A stretch of DNA of 64,000 nt from Flavobacteriales bacterium. GTDB lineage: Bacteria; Bacteroidota; Bacteroidia; Flavobacteriales_F; PHOS-HE28. Location of the stretch: assembly GCA_020635675.1 (NCBI GenBank), contig JACJZJ010000001.1, forward strand, positions 868,001 to 932,000, given 5' to 3'. Positions 7,214 to 16,965 of the stretch are shown here, piece after piece. Both the position numbers and the translations under genes were made by a program. A model generated the notes under the pieces. That model was not told the DNA's origin. It was given only the letters and a program-made list of their open reading frames with translations, and ran no database searches. Every line of letters starts with the position of its first letter. Position 1 is the stretch's first letter.

Positions 7214-9937
7214 ATGCGCACCCTTCGCGTCCTTTCCCTATTGGTCTTCATCGCCGGTGGCATCGCCGCCCGCGCACAGGCCCCCTCCGCGTTCAAGTAC
7301 CAGGCCGTCATGCGTGATGCCGAAAGCAATCCCATGCCGAACCGGTCCCTGGACATCCAGATCAACGTGTACGGCACGGCACCGGGCAACCCGTTGCTGT
7401 ATTCCGAGACACAGAGCGTGGTGACCAATGACGTTGGCCTGTTCGCCTTGGAGGTCGGTCGCGGTGCCTCGGCCGATCCTCCGGACACGCTGCTCAGCCC
7501 GATGTGCTGCCATTCGATGGAGGTGTTGGTGGACATCGATGGCACCGGTGTCCTTACGTCCATGGGCACCGAGGAGTTCCTGAGCGTGCCCTACGCCCTG
7601 CACGCGGCACACAGCAGCAATGTGCCCGACGGCACCGAGGTGGGTCAGGTGATGCATTGGGATGGCGGCGCATGGGTGGCCGACAGCGGACTGTACGTGG
7701 TGGGGAAGCGGTTCGGCATCGGCACCACGCAGCCGGGAGCACCGTTGGGGATCGAAGCGGACAGTTCGGGGCGGGCGATCCGCATCAGCGGTTCGGAGAA
7801 CCTCGGGAGCAACAACAACTGGGACTTCAGCAGGGTCTACTTCCCGGGCCAGGGTGAGTTCGGCGGGTTGCTCTTCAGTAACGTGCCCAATTCAGGGACC
7901 GCGGTGCCCAGCTTCTTCCTGGCGGACAGCACAGGTCGTGTTGGCATCGGAACCACCGCACCCATAAGTCCGCTGACCGTTGAAGCGGACAGCACGACCG
8001 GTTCGGCGCTCGTGCTCCGGCGGGGCGTGACCGCCTCCAAATCATTCGTCAATTGGGTCGCACTGACCGCGCCCGCGTCCTCACCTCCGGGGTTGCTCAT
8101 CACGGACTCGCTCGCGGATCCCGGTCGCGTGTTCTTCATCGCGGACAGCACGGGCAATATGGGCATCGGTACACAGGACCCGCCGGCCGCCCTCTCGATC
8201 GAGAGCCGCAACGTCCTGAAGACATACTTCCAGACAGGGGATACACCCACCGAGGACGACTTCGTCTTCACGGCCACGGATAGCACGGGATTTGGCATCG
8301 AGCAGGGTACTCCGGACGCTCTTTCGAGCCGCCTCTTCATCGATGGAACGACCGGCCACGTGGGTATCGGTACCACGTCACCGGAACGCAAGTTGCACGT
8401 TGCTGACCTGGACCTGGACGGCCGGGTGGACATCGCCGTTTCCAATGCCGCATGCGCCGCGGTGAACGAAGGATGGTCGCTCGGTCATGTCAGCGATCAA
8501 GCGACGACCGAGCGCGACGGGGCGTTCTCCCTCCAGGAGGATACCGGTTCCGGTTCGGAGGAACGTTTGGTCGTGCTGCCGAGCGGCAATGTGGGCATCG
8601 GCTCGCGGGTGCCGGACCAGAAGCTCCACATCCAAGGCATCAACGATGGTGGCGTGGTGGGGATCCATCTGCTGAACACCGCGAGCGTGGCGAACGACGG
8701 CTGGGACATCGGTCATCTGCAGGATCCGCTCGCCGAACGCGATGGAGCACTGGTCTTCTCCGAACCCGTAGCCCTCACACCCGGGCATGGGGTCGGCCGC
8801 ATGGTCATTCTACCCGGCGGCAACGTGGGCATCAATGAGCCGATGCCCAACGCCACATTGCATGTCAGCCGATCCGCGGCCGATCCCAACACACCGGTCG
8901 CTTTGCAACAGGGCACGGGCATCGCGCTTTTCGGAGCGATCGATGGGGACAACCTCGTGTTCGACGATCACCAGATCCAGGCGCGTTCGGGTTCCGGTGG
9001 CGGCGGCGGTGGGATCGTGTTGGAGCCGGCCACGCTCGATATCCAACCGCTCGGTGGTGAGGTCCGCTATCATAACGATTCCACGAACCTGGATGATGAT
9101 GTGGTGATCACGTCGGAGGGCGACATGGGATTGGGAATGACCACACCCCAGGAAAGACTGGATGTCAACGGGGCCATCCGTCTTGGCAACACCACGAACG
9201 ACAACGAAGGCACGATCCGCTGGACGGGTAGTGAATTCCAGGGACGAACTGCCAGCAACTGGGTAAGCTTCAGTTCCCTGGTCGACGGGGGCAACGGCGT
9301 GCTCAGCTACACCTGGTCGAACACGCCGCGCGTGGGTATCGGAACGACCATGCCTTCGGCCACCCTGCACGTGGAGGACAGCGAGCCATCGACCGCGGGC
9401 AACACCGCCCTGGTCGTGCACAACCAGGCCACCACCAGCAGCACCGGACAGGATGATCACCGCGTGGGGTTGCAGGTGGAGTGCACCGGCATCTGGGGCG
9501 GTGATCCCGCGTCGAAGAACATCGGTCTCTATGTGTCCGACGTCTCCGGACAGCAGGCAGCGGAGCAGAACATCGCCGCCTTGCTCAACGGCAATGTGGT
9601 GATCGGCGACGCGACCGGTCAGCACATCGGTACGGATGGGAACAACGTGCTGGCCATCCAGAACGGAACGGCGCCTGTTACCGGTCCGGGCATCACCGTG
9701 CCCGGTGGCATCCAGATCTTCTCCGACGATGTCGCACCAGGCGGACCGTCCGTGTTCCATCTCATGAACGGGGACGGCAGCGTGATCCAGCTCAAGCAGC
9801 AGAACCCGCTGTTCGTACCGAACAACGCGCCCTTGAACCCCGTCTACGACGCAAGTGTGGTCGAGATCATCGACAACATGCGCACTCGCATCAACGAGCT
9901 GGAGGCGCGGTTGCAGGCATTGGGTCTGCTGCCCTGA
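7214..9937 (+). CDS. Long secreted tail-fibre-like repeat protein
   Basis: 907 aa, started at 7214 where a signal peptide begins (MRTLRVLSLLVFIAGGIAARAQA); the open frame extends upstream without coding character. The N-terminal APSAFKYQAVMRDAESNPMPNR block is a recurring Bacteroidota domain. The rest has about eight spaced copies of a VGIGTTxPxxxLxVexD motif, alternating with Asp-rich linkers, as found in trimeric phage-tail-fibre-like and collagen-like surface proteins. It ends with a short coiled coil (VVEIIDNMRTRINELEARLQ) that could trimerise. No peptidase S74 auto-cleavage domain is recognisable. Likely a surface fibre; function not known. Confidence 0.75.
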   Translation: MRTLRVLSLLVFIAGGIAARAQAPSAFKYQAVMRDAESNPMPNRSLDIQINVYGTAPGNPLLYSETQSVVTNDVGLFALEVGRGASADPPDTLLSPMCCHSMEVLVDIDGTGVLTSMGTEEFLSVPYALHAAHSSNVPDGTEVGQVMHWDGGAWVADSGLYVVGKRFGIGTTQPGAPLGIEADSSGRAIRISGSENLGSNNNWDFSRVYFPGQGEFGGLLFSNVPNSGTAVPSFFLADSTGRVGIGTTAPISPLTVEADSTTGSALVLRRGVTASKSFVNWVALTAPASSPPGLLITDSLADPGRVFFIADSTGNMGIGTQDPPAALSIESRNVLKTYFQTGDTPTEDDFVFTATDSTGFGIEQGTPDALSSRLFIDGTTGHVGIGTTSPERKLHVADLDLDGRVDIAVSNAACAAVNEGWSLGHVSDQATTERDGAFSLQEDTGSGSEERLVVLPSGNVGIGSRVPDQKLHIQGINDGGVVGIHLLNTASVANDGWDIGHLQDPLAERDGALVFSEPVALTPGHGVGRMVILPGGNVGINEPMPNATLHVSRSAADPNTPVALQQGTGIALFGAIDGDNLVFDDHQIQARSGSGGGGGGIVLEPATLDIQPLGGEVRYHNDSTNLDDDVVITSEGDMGLGMTTPQERLDVNGAIRLGNTTNDNEGTIRWTGSEFQGRTASNWVSFSSLVDGGNGVLSYTWSNTPRVGIGTTMPSATLHVEDSEPSTAGNTALVVHNQATTSSTGQDDHRVGLQVECTGIWGGDPASKNIGLYVSDVSGQQAAEQNIAALLNGNVVIGDATGQHIGTDGNNVLAIQNGTAPVTGPGITVPGGIQIFSDDVAPGGPSVFHLMNGDGSVIQLKQQNPLFVPNNAPLNPVYDASVVEIIDNMRTRINELEARLQALGLLP

Positions 9938-9974
9938 GTGCATATGGGTGATCATGGAGCGATAGCTTCACCCC

Positions 9975-10322
9975 ATGATCACCTCCGCGCACATCATCAT
10001 TTACAGCACGGATGCGGATGCCGACCGCGCGTTCTTCCGCGATGTGTTGAAGTACCCGCACGTGGACGCCGGCCATGGCTGGCTGATCTTCAAGCTGCCG
10101 CCCACCGAACTGGCGGTGCACCCGGACAAGGCCAACGATCGCCATGAACTTCACTTCGTATGCGATGACATCGAGGCCACGCTCGATGAGCTGCGGGCGA
10201 AGGGTGTTGCGCACGGCGCGGTCACGGACCAGGGCTGGGGCTGGATGACCTCCTTCACATTGCCGGGAGGAGGGAAAGTGGGCATGTACCAGCCCAAGCA
10301 TCCGGTGGCCACCGACCTATGA
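9975..10322 (+). CDS. VOC family (glyoxalase/dioxygenase fold) protein
   Basis: 115 aa, a single vicinal-oxygen-chelate module of two beta-alpha-beta-beta-beta units: AHIIIYSTDADADRAFFRDVL at the start and ELHFVCDDIEATLDELRAKGV in the middle, ending GGGKVGMYQPKHP. The family includes glyoxalase I, fosfomycin resistance enzymes and extradiol dioxygenases; substrate cannot be read from this sequence. Its stop overlaps by 6 bp the stop end of the convergent acetyltransferase gene. Confidence 0.85.
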   Translation: MITSAHIIIYSTDADADRAFFRDVLKYPHVDAGHGWLIFKLPPTELAVHPDKANDRHELHFVCDDIEATLDELRAKGVAHGAVTDQGWGWMTSFTLPGGGKVGMYQPKHPVATDL

Positions 10323-10841
10323 GCGCCGCACCGCGTAGATCAGCTCGTCCTCCTTCCGTCCGTTCTTGATGAAGGTGCCGGCCATGCGTGCCTCCAGGGT
10401 GAAGCCGGCCTTCTCCAGCACGCGCTGTGAAGCGACGTTGCGACCGTAGGGCCGGGCGAAGATGCGGTCTATGTAGGGCAGGATGCGGAAGCCCCGCTCC
10501 ATGGCCTGTTGCACCGCCGCTGTCATGATGCCCCGGCCGCGGTATTCTTTCGCCAGCCAGTAGCCGAGCTCGGCATTGCAGCGGTACACGTCGCTTTGCG
10601 GATGGAGCCCCACCGCACCGGCCACTTCCCCGTTCACCTCGATGGCCATGACCTGCGGTGGCTCGTGCGCCATGAACCGTTCCAGGAACGCCCGCCCGTC
10701 CTCCTCGGTGAAAGGATGAGGGAAGGCATCTGTGAGGTTGTCGGCCACCGTGGGGTCGTTGGCGTGCCGCACGAGCGCGTTCAGGTCCTCCGGAACAAAG
10801 GCCCTGAGCCGAAAGGAAGCCGTGGACGTGGTGTTCGCCAT
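10317..10841 (-). CDS. GNAT N-acetyltransferase (RimJ/RimL type)
   Basis: 174 aa. The acetyl-CoA binding motif A is visible as LGYWLAKEYRGRGIMTAAVQQAMERGF, followed by the NVASQRVLEKAGF segment common to RimJ/RimL/SpeG-like enzymes. The acceptor could be a protein N-terminus, a polyamine or a small amine; not decidable. A near-consensus -7 element (TAAATTCG, complement of 10857-10864) stands 16 nt before the start. Confidence 0.88.
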   Translation of the reverse strand: MANTTSTASFRLRAFVPEDLNALVRHANDPTVADNLTDAFPHPFTEEDGRAFLERFMAHEPPQVMAIEVNGEVAGAVGLHPQSDVYRCNAELGYWLAKEYRGRGIMTAAVQQAMERGFRILPYIDRIFARPYGRNVASQRVLEKAGFTLEARMAGTFIKNGRKEDELIYAVRRS

Positions 10842-10881
10842 ACGATCCGGGTCGGTCGAATTTAGCGGGATGGGCGGATGC

Positions 10882-10889
10882 TATCTTCG
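10882..10889 (+). promoter_or_regulatory. Near-consensus Bacteroidota -7 element TATCTTCG
   Basis: One mismatch from TAnnTTTG, 16 nt upstream of the start of the secreted protein at 10906. No convincing -33 element is seen. Confidence 0.5.
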
Positions 10890-10905
10890 GTGAAAGTCCG
10901 ATACC

Positions 10906-12399
10906 ATGACCCGTCGTTTCGCCCTCCTTCCACTGGTCGTGCTCCTGTCAGGCCCGGCGATGACCCAGTTGTTCCAGAACTACATGATCGCGCCGGGCGG
11001 TGGCACACGGGCCATCGTGCCCTTCGCGGACAACGGCGGCCTGGTCTTCGCCTGCGACAGGGCCTTCGGCTACGATTCCAGTCGCGTGGACCTGCTGTGG
11101 ACCTCCGCCGACATGACAGTGCTGGACGCGGTCAGCTACCGGCTGCTCACACCGCTCAACTTCTTCGCCGATGTGGCACGGGTCAACGATGGCTTCGTGA
11201 TCAGCGGTGGGGCCTATTCCAGCCTGGGCACCACACCCACCTTGCTGAAGCTCGACGATTCCGGTACGGTGGAATGGTACCTGGACATCGACAACCTGCA
11301 ACACTTCCACGACCAGCTGCTATGCCTCGTGCCCCGTGGCAACGCGTTCACCTGTTACTCCACGGACGGCGGGTCCTTCACCGAGGCCGTGCATCGCATC
11401 GAGGCCAACACCGACGGCACCGGATGGAGCGGGATCGATATCGGCGCTGCGGCCGACTTCCGCTTCTATCATGCGATACCCACCGCGGATCCCATGGTGC
11501 AACTGCTCACGGGCGCGGGCACGCCGACCGCAACGCCCGGCAACATGCAGGCGATGCTGATGAAGACCGACGCCAGCGGCGCGGTCTGGCTGAAGCGCTA
11601 CGACCTCAATGGTACCTATACCGAGGACCTCTATGACATCATCCCCACCAACGACGGCAACTACCTCTGCACGGGTTATCGCACTGTCGGCAACAGCTTC
11701 GATGCGGTGGTGATGAAGGTGGACCCCGATGGTGAGGTGCTCTGGTGCAGGACCTATGCGGATGTGAGCGGCGGATGTTTCCTGAGCAAGGCCTTCGCCA
11801 TGGACGACGGATCCTTCCTCGTGAGCGGGTCCAATGCCGGCTATGTGGGGTTGTTGGCGAGGATCGATGCGTCCGGTGATGTGTTGTGGACGAAGCGCTA
11901 CGATGCGGACCGGTTCAATGGGTTCCATTTTCTGAACGGACAGTTGCTGGCGATGGGCCTGCATTCCGTGGTGCAACTCGACGCGAACGGAGAGGGCTGC
12001 GACCTGGTGGACAACGATCCCCTGACGGCGACGACCCAGAACGTGACCGCTGCGGTGGTCGCGGTGACCAACACGCCGTTCATGCCGAACGCGGTGGCAC
12101 TTCCCTCGCACGTTCGCGTTCCCGAGCTCAGCTGGACGCCGGGCTGTGTATGGAGCGGTGTCGCGGAGCCTGCTTCCACCGGGCTGACGTGGACCATCTC
12201 TCCGAATCCGACGGACGGTCCCATCACGGTGGAGGCCGACGGTGTGACGGGTACATCGTATCGTGTGCTTTCAATGACCGGCCGGGTTGTGGGGCAGGGG
12301 ACGTACAGCGGCTCCATCGATCTGGGTGGGCTTCCGGGAGGTGCGTATGTGCTGGAATGGCCGGAACAAGGCCGGCGTCTGCCCGTTCTTCGCAGATGA
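10906..12399 (+). CDS. Secreted protein with T9SS type A sorting domain
   Basis: 497 aa. A signal peptide (MTRRFALLPLVVLLSGPAMTQ) is followed by repeated blade-like segments (for example GEVLWCRTYADVSGG, GDVLWTKRYDAD) of the type seen in Bacteroidota delta-60/beta-propeller-like proteins, where each blade ends in a W-x-K/R-x-Y motif. The C-terminal about 80 residues (TWTISPNPTDGPITVEADG ... LGGLPGGAYVLEW) are a T9SS sorting domain. Likely secreted and attached to the cell surface; no enzymatic motif seen. Confidence 0.8.
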   Translation: MTRRFALLPLVVLLSGPAMTQLFQNYMIAPGGGTRAIVPFADNGGLVFACDRAFGYDSSRVDLLWTSADMTVLDAVSYRLLTPLNFFADVARVNDGFVISGGAYSSLGTTPTLLKLDDSGTVEWYLDIDNLQHFHDQLLCLVPRGNAFTCYSTDGGSFTEAVHRIEANTDGTGWSGIDIGAAADFRFYHAIPTADPMVQLLTGAGTPTATPGNMQAMLMKTDASGAVWLKRYDLNGTYTEDLYDIIPTNDGNYLCTGYRTVGNSFDAVVMKVDPDGEVLWCRTYADVSGGCFLSKAFAMDDGSFLVSGSNAGYVGLLARIDASGDVLWTKRYDADRFNGFHFLNGQLLAMGLHSVVQLDANGEGCDLVDNDPLTATTQNVTAAVVAVTNTPFMPNAVALPSHVRVPELSWTPGCVWSGVAEPASTGLTWTISPNPTDGPITVEADGVTGTSYRVLSMTGRVVGQGTYSGSIDLGGLPGGAYVLEWPEQGRRLPVLRR

Positions 12400-12433
12400 C
12401 GCCGGATCCGCGCATTTCACGCAACTTCGGACC

Positions 12434-13300
12434 ATGACCGGAGAGGAGCGGCGCGCCTGTCCCAATTGCGGCACCTCGTTGCCGGGGGATGCGCGCTTCT
12501 GTCTGAACTGTGGGCAGGACCAACGTTCCGGTCTGGTGCCTTTCGGTGAGGTGTTGTTGGACGTGTTGCGCGACACGTTCGCATTCGATTCGAAGTTCTT
12601 CAACAGCGTACCCAAATTGCTGTTCAAGCCGGGCGCCCTCACGGTGGATTTCAGGCAGGAACGGCGCGCGCGTCACATTCCCGCCGTTCGCATGTACGTG
12701 TTCGTGAGCGTGGTGGCCTTCCTCATCTTCAGCTTGGGCGAGGAGCGCACACCGACCATTTCGGACAGGGACAAAGGGGTCGTACAAGTGCAGGGCCTGG
12801 ACCAGGAAATGGCCGCGATCGACAGTCTGGGCGTGGATGCCTGGCAGCGCGAGCGGGCGCAGGGAGGCGGCTGGGGCAAGCGCTTGGAGAACAAGGTGCT
12901 GCTGCTGAACCACGAAGGGCGTTTCGATGAGGTGTTCGACCGGTTCCAGAGGCAGCTTCCGCTCATGCTGCTGGTGATCATTCCGCTGGTGGCCCTGCTG
13001 CTCAAACTGTTCTTCTGGCGTTCACTGTACGTGGTGCACCTGGTGTTCGCCTTCCACCTGGCGGCGTTCGCCCTGATCGTGGCGGCCCTGTTGCACCTGG
13101 CGGAGTATCTGACCAACGGCTCGTTCTCCTTCCTGACCATGCTCTTCGTGTTCGCGTACATGGTCCCCGCGCTGCACCGGGTGCATGGTCTGCGGTGGAT
13201 ATGGAGCACGGTGCTTGCGCTTCTGCTGACGCTTGTCCTGACGGTGCTCGTGTTCCTTGGACTTGCCGCGACGATGGTGTTCGCGATAGACAGCGTTTGA
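12434..13300 (+). CDS. DUF3667 family membrane protein with N-terminal zinc ribbon
   Basis: 288 aa from the ATG at 12434, where the zinc ribbon begins: CPNCGTSLPGDARFCLNCGQ gives two CxxC knuckles. The conserved DUF3667 stretch (TFAFDSKFFNSVPKLLFKPG, then F-R-ERRARHIPAVRMYVF) follows, then about five membrane spans (residues about 90-110, 180-200, 205-230, 235-260, 265-285). Function unknown; common in Bacteroidota. A perfect 16-bp hairpin terminator follows the stop. Confidence 0.85.
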   Translation: MTGEERRACPNCGTSLPGDARFCLNCGQDQRSGLVPFGEVLLDVLRDTFAFDSKFFNSVPKLLFKPGALTVDFRQERRARHIPAVRMYVFVSVVAFLIFSLGEERTPTISDRDKGVVQVQGLDQEMAAIDSLGVDAWQRERAQGGGWGKRLENKVLLLNHEGRFDEVFDRFQRQLPLMLLVIIPLVALLLKLFFWRSLYVVHLVFAFHLAAFALIVAALLHLAEYLTNGSFSFLTMLFVFAYMVPALHRVHGLRWIWSTVLALLLTLVLTVLVFLGLAATMVFAIDSV

Positions 13301-13340
13301 AGAACGAAGCCCCGACCATCAGGCCGGGGCTTCGTTCTTC
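13299..13340. terminator. Bidirectional hairpin terminator
   Basis: A perfect 16-bp stem (13299-13314 with 13325-13340) with a 10-nt loop between convergent genes ending at 13300 and 13355. It overlaps the stop codon of the DUF3667 gene. Confidence 0.85.
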
Positions 13341-13354
13341 GCATATGGGTGTTC

Positions 13355-15544
13355 TCAGTGCATGGATGCCTGCGCCTCCGAAGTGCTGTCGGGATACTGC
13401 GGAGTGAAGCCCATGTTCCGGAAGATGAAGGCCCACTTGTCCGCCTGTTCCTCGATGATCTTGGCCGTGGGCTTGCCGGCGCCATGTCCGGCCTGGGTCT
13501 CAATGCGGATCAGCACGGGCGCCGGGCCGGCCTGGGCGGCCTGGAGCGTGCTGATGAACTTGAAGCTGTGAGCCGGCACCACCCGGTCATCATGATCGGC
13601 GGTCATCACCAGGGTGGCCGGGTACTTCGTGCCGGGGTGGATGTTGTGCAGCGGTGAGTAGGCCTTCAGGTACGCGTACTCCTCCTTGCTGTTCTCGGCG
13701 TTGCCGTACTCGGGCACCCATCCGAAACCTGCAGTGAACTTCTGGAAGCGCAGCATGTCCAGCACGCCGACCTCCGGAACGCAGACACCGAAAAGATCGG
13801 GGCGCTGGGTCTCCACAGCGCCGATCAGCAGGCCGCCGTTGCTGCCTCCGTTCACGGCCAGGTGCGGCGTATCGGTCCACTTCTCACCGATCAGATATTC
13901 GGCCGCGGAAATGAAGTCGTCGAACACGTTCTGCTTCTTCTCCTTCATGCCGGCCTTGTGCCATTCCTCGCCGAACTCGCCGCCACCCCGCAGGCTGGGC
14001 TGGGCGTACACGCCACCCTGTTCGAGCAATAGCATGCGGCTCGTGCTGAAGCTCGGGGTCAGGCTGATATTGAAGCCGCCATAGGCATAGAGAAGCGTCG
14101 GGTTCCTGCCGTTCTTCTGCGCGTCCTTTCGGTGCACGATGAACATGGGCACCTGCGTGCCGTCATTGCTCGCATAGGTGACCTGCTCGGTCATGTAATC
14201 GTTCGGATCGAACATCAATTTCGGCCGGTAGAACACTTCGCTCTCCCCGGTGGCGTAGTCGTATTTGTAGCTGGTGCCGGGGTCGGTGAAGCTCGTGAAG
14301 CCGTAAAAGCCGAACGTGGCGTCGCGCTTGCCACCGAAGCCACCGGCACTGCCGATGTCCGGCAGTTGGATCTCCTGTTCGTCGCTGCCGTCGAGCTTGA
14401 AACGGCGGATCCGTGTCGTGGCGTTCTTCAGGTAGCTCGCGAACAGAAGGCCTCCACCGCTGTTCACGCCTTGGAGCAATTCGGAGCGCTGCGGGATCAC
14501 TTCCCTCCAATCCTTCTGGGCGGGCTTCGCCGGGTCCACCTCCACCAGCCGGTAGTTCGGCGCATCCACCTCGGTGAGCACCAGGAAATGGCCGGTGGTC
14601 GGTACGAAGTCCACGATGCTCGTCTTGTGCTCGAATCCCTGTTGCAGGGCCACCCACTTGGTGGCGGGCGTGGGCAGGCCGCCCTTTCGCAGGTCGTGGT
14701 AGTACATCTCGAATCCGTCCGTACCGGTACTGACGTAAAGCGTTGCGAACTCTTCACCCTCGGTGACCCCGGCACCCACATAGAGGTCGCCGTTCTCCTT
14801 GTTCTCCCACACGAGGACATCCTTTTCCTGCGGGTCGCCCAGTTTGTGGTAATAGACCTTCTGGAATTTGTTCGCCGTGCTGAGTTCCGTGCCCTTGGCG
14901 GGTTCGGGGTACCGGCTGTAGAAGAAGCCGTCCCTGTACCAGGCCGCACCGGTGAATTTGCACCAGTTCAGGTGGTCGCCAAGCTTGGTCATGGTGCTGA
15001 GGTCCCACACCTCGATCTCCTGCCAGTCGCTGCCGGCCTTGTTGATGCTCACGGCCATGTACCGGTCATCGTTGCTCGCACCCAGCAGGTCGAAGGTGGT
15101 CGTGCCGTTGGGGTCGATCGCGTTCGGGTCGATGAATACCTTGTCCTCGCCTTCGAGGCCCTGGCGGACGTAGATCACGAACTGGTTCTGCAGGCCGGTG
15201 TTCTTGTGGATGAAATACAGGTCGCCCACTTTCGTCGGCGCGCTGACCTTCGGGAAGTTGAAGAGTTCCGAATAGCGTTCCTCGATCGCATCCCGGAAGG
15301 GGATCCCCTTGAGGAAGTCCTGGGTGACCGCGTTCTCCTGCTTCACCCACGCGGCGGTCTCCGCGCTTGTGTCGTTCTCCAGCCAGCGGTAGGGATCGGC
15401 CACCCATTCCCCGAAAAGGGAGTCACCTGCGGCAGGGTCCTGCCGGGTTGCGGGATAAGTGATCGCGGTCATCGTTGATCCATCGGGTGCCGCTTGATCA
15501 CAGGCGACCAGAATGGCGGCCGCAAAGAAAATGCGCTTGTCCAT
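13355..15544 (-). CDS. Prolyl oligopeptidase family serine peptidase (S9A), lipoprotein
   Basis: 729 aa from the ATG at 15544, selected because it starts a lipoprotein signal (MDKRIFFAAAILVAC, lipobox cysteine at about residue 15) and a perfect -7 element lies 20 nt upstream. Residues of about 25-400 are the seven-bladed propeller (starting YPATRQD ... VADPYRWLEND); the rest is an alpha/beta hydrolase with nucleophile Ser about 568 in GGSNGG, Asp about 652 in DHDDRV and His about 687 in QAGHGAG. It cleaves short peptides after proline. Being a lipoprotein it should act in the periplasm or on the outer membrane. Confidence 0.93.
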   Translation of the reverse strand: MDKRIFFAAAILVACDQAAPDGSTMTAITYPATRQDPAAGDSLFGEWVADPYRWLENDTSAETAAWVKQENAVTQDFLKGIPFRDAIEERYSELFNFPKVSAPTKVGDLYFIHKNTGLQNQFVIYVRQGLEGEDKVFIDPNAIDPNGTTTFDLLGASNDDRYMAVSINKAGSDWQEIEVWDLSTMTKLGDHLNWCKFTGAAWYRDGFFYSRYPEPAKGTELSTANKFQKVYYHKLGDPQEKDVLVWENKENGDLYVGAGVTEGEEFATLYVSTGTDGFEMYYHDLRKGGLPTPATKWVALQQGFEHKTSIVDFVPTTGHFLVLTEVDAPNYRLVEVDPAKPAQKDWREVIPQRSELLQGVNSGGGLLFASYLKNATTRIRRFKLDGSDEQEIQLPDIGSAGGFGGKRDATFGFYGFTSFTDPGTSYKYDYATGESEVFYRPKLMFDPNDYMTEQVTYASNDGTQVPMFIVHRKDAQKNGRNPTLLYAYGGFNISLTPSFSTSRMLLLEQGGVYAQPSLRGGGEFGEEWHKAGMKEKKQNVFDDFISAAEYLIGEKWTDTPHLAVNGGSNGGLLIGAVETQRPDLFGVCVPEVGVLDMLRFQKFTAGFGWVPEYGNAENSKEEYAYLKAYSPLHNIHPGTKYPATLVMTADHDDRVVPAHSFKFISTLQAAQAGPAPVLIRIETQAGHGAGKPTAKIIEEQADKWAFIFRNMGFTPQYPDSTSEAQASMH

Positions 15545-15563
15545 CACAAGGGGTTGAAGGGGC

Positions 15564-15571
15564 CAAATGTA
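15564..15571 (-). promoter_or_regulatory. Perfect -7 element TACATTTG for the prolyl oligopeptidase gene
   Basis: On the minus strand this reads TACATTTG, an exact match to TAnnTTTG, 20 nt upstream of the ATG at 15544. Confidence 0.65.
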
Positions 15572-15615
15572 GCCGGAAGGTGCCAGCGGTCCCGGGCGGT
15601 GTGGCCGAACGTGCG

Positions 15616-16920
15616 TCAGGCGCGACGCTGCGCGTGGCCAGCGCGGGTGGAAAGGCGGTAGAGCGTGCCGTTCGTGGGCAACAGCTCGATGGTGGCGTTC
15701 AGTTGGTCCGCCAGGGTGTGGATCAGCTCCATTCCCAGGCTGTTCGGCCGCTCCCACTTGTTCTTGTCGGGCATGCCGACGCCGTCATCGCCGATGCGGA
15801 GGTCGAAGCCATCGGGTTCGTCCCCCTTCAGGTGCACGATCAAGGTCCCCTCCTCACGGTCGCGAAAGGCGTACTTCAACGCGTTGCTGATCACCTCGTT
15901 GATAAGCAGGCCGAGCGGGATCAGGGTGTCCACGCCGAGCGTCCGTACCTCGATGGCGATGTCCATCCGCAAACGCGTGTCGATCGTATAGGCATGGATG
16001 ATGTCCCGGACAAGATGGTCCAGGTAGGCGCCGACGTCGATGTTCGCGAGGTCCTTGCTCAGATAGCTCTGTTCATGCACCAGTGCCATCGCGCTGACCC
16101 GGGTGATGCACTCGTTGAACAGCTCGCGGACCTTGGGGTCGTCCACCTGGTCCAGTTGGAACCGGATCAGGCTCTTGACGATCTGCAGATTGTTCTTCAC
16201 CCGGTGGTGGATCTCCTTCAGCATCACCTCCTTCTCCTCCTTGCTCAGCATCGTTTCCCGAAGCTCCCGGTTGGTCAGCTCCAGGTCGCGTTTGGCCATC
16301 ACGAGCTGATCGCCTTGGCGGCGGCTCTCGAAGAGCAGGCGCCGGTTCATACCCACGAGCAGGGCGAAGACCACCGCCATTAGGCAGGAGAGGAACATGA
16401 GCACCTGGGCCTCGTCCCATCTGCGGCTCAATTGGTTCGAATGGATGCTCAGACCGCGTTCATGCACGAGCCGTTCGGTGCGTTCGATGGCCTTGCCCGC
16501 GTTGCGGAGCATCAGTTGCAGCACGGCATCCCGCGCATGCGCCTGGGCGTCCTCGCCGAAGATCGATGCATCGCGGTGCAGCGAGTCCGCCTGTACCAGC
16601 GCGTGAATGAAGTTCTCGGGAAGGGCTTGTACGCCCGGCTCCCCGGCATAGCGGTCATGGATGGAACGCATGTGCTCCATCAATTCACCAAGATCCCGCT
16701 CCCAATTGTGTTGTCCGGTGTGCAGATCGACACGGTGCACCAGCCCGAGCTGATGGAGCGCGCGGTCCATGTCCGCGAGCGCATCCAGCAGTTCCACTTC
16801 CGCGGCCATACGCATCTGCACCTTCCGCGCCTCGTTCACCAGGAAGAGGTCGAAGGAAATGAACAGGACCGCCAGCAGGGTGGCGATGATGGGCCAGATC
16901 CGATAGGAGAGGTTGTCCAA
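15616..16920 (-). CDS. Membrane sensor histidine kinase, HisKA_2 type
   Basis: 434 aa. Two membrane spans (about residues 8-28 and 178-197) bracket a helical periplasmic sensor domain. The phosphoacceptor helix has EIHHRVKNNLQIVKSLI, the HisKA_2 signature; the ATPase domain has N-box LINEVISNALKYAF, G1 IGDDGVGM and a NSLGMELIHTL lid. No cognate response regulator is adjacent on the same strand; such kinases often signal to distant LuxR-type regulators. It lies upstream of and in the same direction as the prolyl oligopeptidase gene, which has its own promoter. Confidence 0.9.
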   Translation of the reverse strand: MDNLSYRIWPIIATLLAVLFISFDLFLVNEARKVQMRMAAEVELLDALADMDRALHQLGLVHRVDLHTGQHNWERDLGELMEHMRSIHDRYAGEPGVQALPENFIHALVQADSLHRDASIFGEDAQAHARDAVLQLMLRNAGKAIERTERLVHERGLSIHSNQLSRRWDEAQVLMFLSCLMAVVFALLVGMNRRLLFESRRQGDQLVMAKRDLELTNRELRETMLSKEEKEVMLKEIHHRVKNNLQIVKSLIRFQLDQVDDPKVRELFNECITRVSAMALVHEQSYLSKDLANIDVGAYLDHLVRDIIHAYTIDTRLRMDIAIEVRTLGVDTLIPLGLLINEVISNALKYAFRDREEGTLIVHLKGDEPDGFDLRIGDDGVGMPDKNKWERPNSLGMELIHTLADQLNATIELLPTNGTLYRLSTRAGHAQRRA

Positions 16921-16965
16921 GGGTCCGAGAGCTGACCCTTGAACGGCCGCATACGGGCGCGGGTT

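Noticed and set aside
8990..9020. Glycine-codon-rich tract as a possible tandem repeat
   Set aside because: It is a short Gly run inside the fibre protein, too short and irregular for a variable-number repeat.
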